DNA from: Actinomycetes bacterium
Lineage (GTDB): Bacteria; Actinomycetota; Coriobacteriia; Coriobacteriales; Eggerthellaceae
DNA: 64,000 nt
Reading direction: 5' to 3'
Assembly (NCBI GenBank): GCA_023429565.1
Contig: JAEZDJ010000040.1
Coordinates: 39,139-103,138 of the forward strand
The notes beneath the pieces are model-generated. The model was given only the letters and a program-made list of their open reading frames with translations. It did not search any database and was not told the DNA's origin. Below are positions 62,592-64,000 of this stretch, piece after piece. Both the position numbers and the translations under genes were made by a program. How positions within the stretch are numbered: position 1 is the first letter of the stretch; each line of letters begins with the position of its first letter.

Positions 62592-64000
62592 ATGATTCGA
62601 AACCCCAATGAGACTGCAGCATATGAGCGCATGAATCAAGCCATGAACCGCATCGATCAGGATGTTCGCGCACGTCTTCAGATGAATCGTCGTCAGTTCA
62701 TCTGCAGCAGCGCCGCAACCATGGCTTTGGCGGCATTCGGCTTGTCCAGCTGCTCGCCTCAAAACAGCAGCAATGCCCAAGCCTACAAAGCAGGTTCCTA
62801 CGAATCGAGCGCGGAAGGTCGAAACGGAACCATCGCCGTCGCCGTGACATTCAGCGAAAACACCATCGATATGATCGAAGTAAGCCACGAGGAGAGTCGC
62901 AATATTGGCGACGCAGCAATCAACATTCTCAAAGAAAACTATCTCCAATCTCAAAGCTTGAACTTTGACACCGTCACGGGAGCCTCACTGTCCTCCATGG
63001 CTTTCGCCACCGCAGTTGCCGACTGTGTCAATCAGGCGGGAGGCGATGTCAAAGCGCTTCAAAAGGCAGACACCGGCATGCAACCCGCCCAGGAAATCGA
63101 TGAATCATGTGACGTTTGCGTTGTCGGAACGGGCGGAGCCGCGTTCGCCGCAGCAGTCACGGCAGCAGAAGCAGGCAAAAATGTGATCATGCTCGAAAAG
63201 ATGGACATCTATGGCGGCAACACGAACGCAGGCGAAGGAACGCTCAATGCCCCCGATCCGGAGCGTCAGGAGCCCCTTGGCATCAACGACTCTCCTGACC
63301 TGTTCTTTCAGCAGACATTTGAGGGCGGCGATGAAAAGGGAGATCCTGAGCTTGTTCATATATTGGCCAATAATGCCTTGGATGCCGTACATTGGATGGA
63401 AAGCCACGGCCTGGTATACGAGAAAGAGCCCTTCACTGCCATCGGGGGTCTCTGGCAACGCGGTCATGCGGTTGCGGTTGAGCACAAAGGCGAGCAAGGC
63501 GGCAGCTATTATGTGTCCTGCCTCAAAGAATCCGCCGACAAAACCGGCAACGTCACTCTTTACACGGATGTCAAGGTAGAAGAGCTCTCCTTGGAGAACG
63601 GCGCCGTATCCGGCATCACAGGGGTACGCCGCTCCAGTGGCAATCCGGTCAAAGTGAAGGCCAAAGCTGTCATTCTGGCCACGGGCGGCTATGCCCGCAA
63701 CGCGGAGTTGGCGATGCAATACGACAAACGCGTGACCGAGACCATGCCGTCTTCAAACGTCTCCTCGTCAACCGGCGACGGTCTGGCACTGGGAGAGGCC
63801 GTGGGCGCTGGTCTGCGCAATATGGAGCTCGTTCAGATACATCCTTTGGGCGACCCTCAAAACGGCGGCGTTGCAACCTTTGTCGGCAACTGGCTGGGCG
63901 TGGAAGATTACCTCATGGTCAACGACGAAGGCACGCGCTTCATCCGCGAGGACGAACTTCGCGACACCATCGCCGATGCCATCCTTGAGCAGACAAACGA
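62592..64000 (+). CDS. Exported FMN_bind + FAD flavoprotein reductase (urocanate/fumarate-reductase-like), 3' end outside window
   Basis: The first 469 residues are present, from ATG 62592 with AAGGAGG. A Tat-like motif (MNRRQFICS, R33-R34) and lipobox LSSC (C54) sit after an unusual 30-residue cytoplasmic N-terminus. Residues about 65-150 are an FMN_bind domain with the ApbE target DTVTGAS (126-132, S132). A FAD_binding_2 domain follows (CVVGTGGAAFAAAVTAAEAG; KAVILATGGYARNAE). This layout is that of Shewanella UrdA and related flavin-linked reductases. Divergent from nothing; preceded by LuxR-type regulator 5. Confidence 0.92.
   Translation, partial: MIRNPNETAAYERMNQAMNRIDQDVRARLQMNRRQFICSSAATMALAAFGLSSCSPQNSSNAQAYKAGSYESSAEGRNGTIAVAVTFSENTIDMIEVSHEESRNIGDAAINILKENYLQSQSLNFDTVTGASLSSMAFATAVADCVNQAGGDVKALQKADTGMQPAQEIDESCDVCVVGTGGAAFAAAVTAAEAGKNVIMLEKMDIYGGNTNAGEGTLNAPDPERQEPLGINDSPDLFFQQTFEGGDEKGDPELVHILANNALDAVHWMESHGLVYEKEPFTAIGGLWQRGHAVAVEHKGEQGGSYYVSCLKESADKTGNVTLYTDVKVEELSLENGAVSGITGVRRSSGNPVKVKAKAVILATGGYARNAELAMQYDKRVTETMPSSNVSSSTGDGLALGEAVGAGLRNMELVQIHPLGDPQNGGVATFVGNWLGVEDYLMVNDEGTRFIREDELRDTIADAILEQTN

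Noticed and set aside
1..64000. Prophage, IS element, CRISPR array or conjugative module
   Set aside because: No integrase, transposase, terminal inverted repeats with target duplication, or regularly spaced repeats were seen.

Overview
The window reads as a high-GC Gram-positive anaerobe, most consistent with Eggerthellaceae (Coriobacteriia; Slackia/Eggerthella-like). The signs are several Tat-exported, Cgr2-like fumarate-reductase-type flavoproteins, a multihaem cytochrome partner, a DMSO-reductase-type molybdoenzyme, and five copies of a lineage-typical regulator with a multi-spanning membrane domain fused to a C-terminal LuxR HTH. No rRNA, tRNA, CRISPR, IS element or prophage was seen. 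The genus is inference; the gene families are read from the sequence.

Layout. 1-3.1 kb: 5' part of an exported molybdopterin oxidoreductase, divergent from LuxR-type regulator 1. 3.2-8.7 kb: SanA-like protein, ApbE flavin transferase, LuxR-type regulator 2, a lipoprotein with two tandem flavinylation motifs, and a RibU-like ECF component; together these resemble an extracellular flavin electron-transfer set. 8.7-17.4 kb: leuS, an exported flavoprotein, and a five-gene pyruvate:ferredoxin oxidoreductase operon (porG-D-A-B) ending in a tandem MarR protein. 17.6-22.5 kb: a flippase-like protein, then a phenylacetate-CoA-ligase-like gene followed by an HTH-less LysR sensor domain, divergent from a full LysR. 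22.7-26.1 kb: flavoprotein divergent from LuxR-type regulator 3. 26.2-33.8 kb: guaB, M18 aminopeptidase, MacB/FtsX-like ABC protein, rubrerythrin. 34-36.3 kb: two small XRE regulators and a 535-residue protein I do not recognise. 36.5-40.4 kb: LuxR-type regulator 4 and a cytochrome/flavoprotein operon. 40.7-45.5 kb: CIRCE-controlled hsp20, an NlpC/P60 hydrolase, and ilvE-cimA-yerC. 45.8-51.6 kb: polyphosphate-polymerase (VTC)-DUF4956-carbohydrate-binding lipoprotein operon, divergent from an OmpR-type two-component system. 51.6-57.7 kb: cysK, a LysR gene broken by a nonsense codon, an Rrf2 regulator with three cysteines, cysE, a class-I glutamine amidotransferase, mnmA. 57.7-64 kb: type III glutamine synthetase, a DUF4418 membrane protein, LuxR-type regulator 5, and the 5' part of an FMN_bind/FAD flavoprotein.

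How it works together. The dominant theme is anaerobic respiration with exported flavin and molybdenum enzymes, most of them beside a dedicated membrane LuxR-type sensor. One ApbE gene could modify at least three flavinylation sites encoded here. Pyruvate oxidation by Por would supply reduced ferredoxin. Starts were re-chosen by Shine-Dalgarno position, Tat signals and family alignment, so several genes begin inside the longest open frame. Terminator hairpins were found by eye as inverted repeats and have not been folded computationally.
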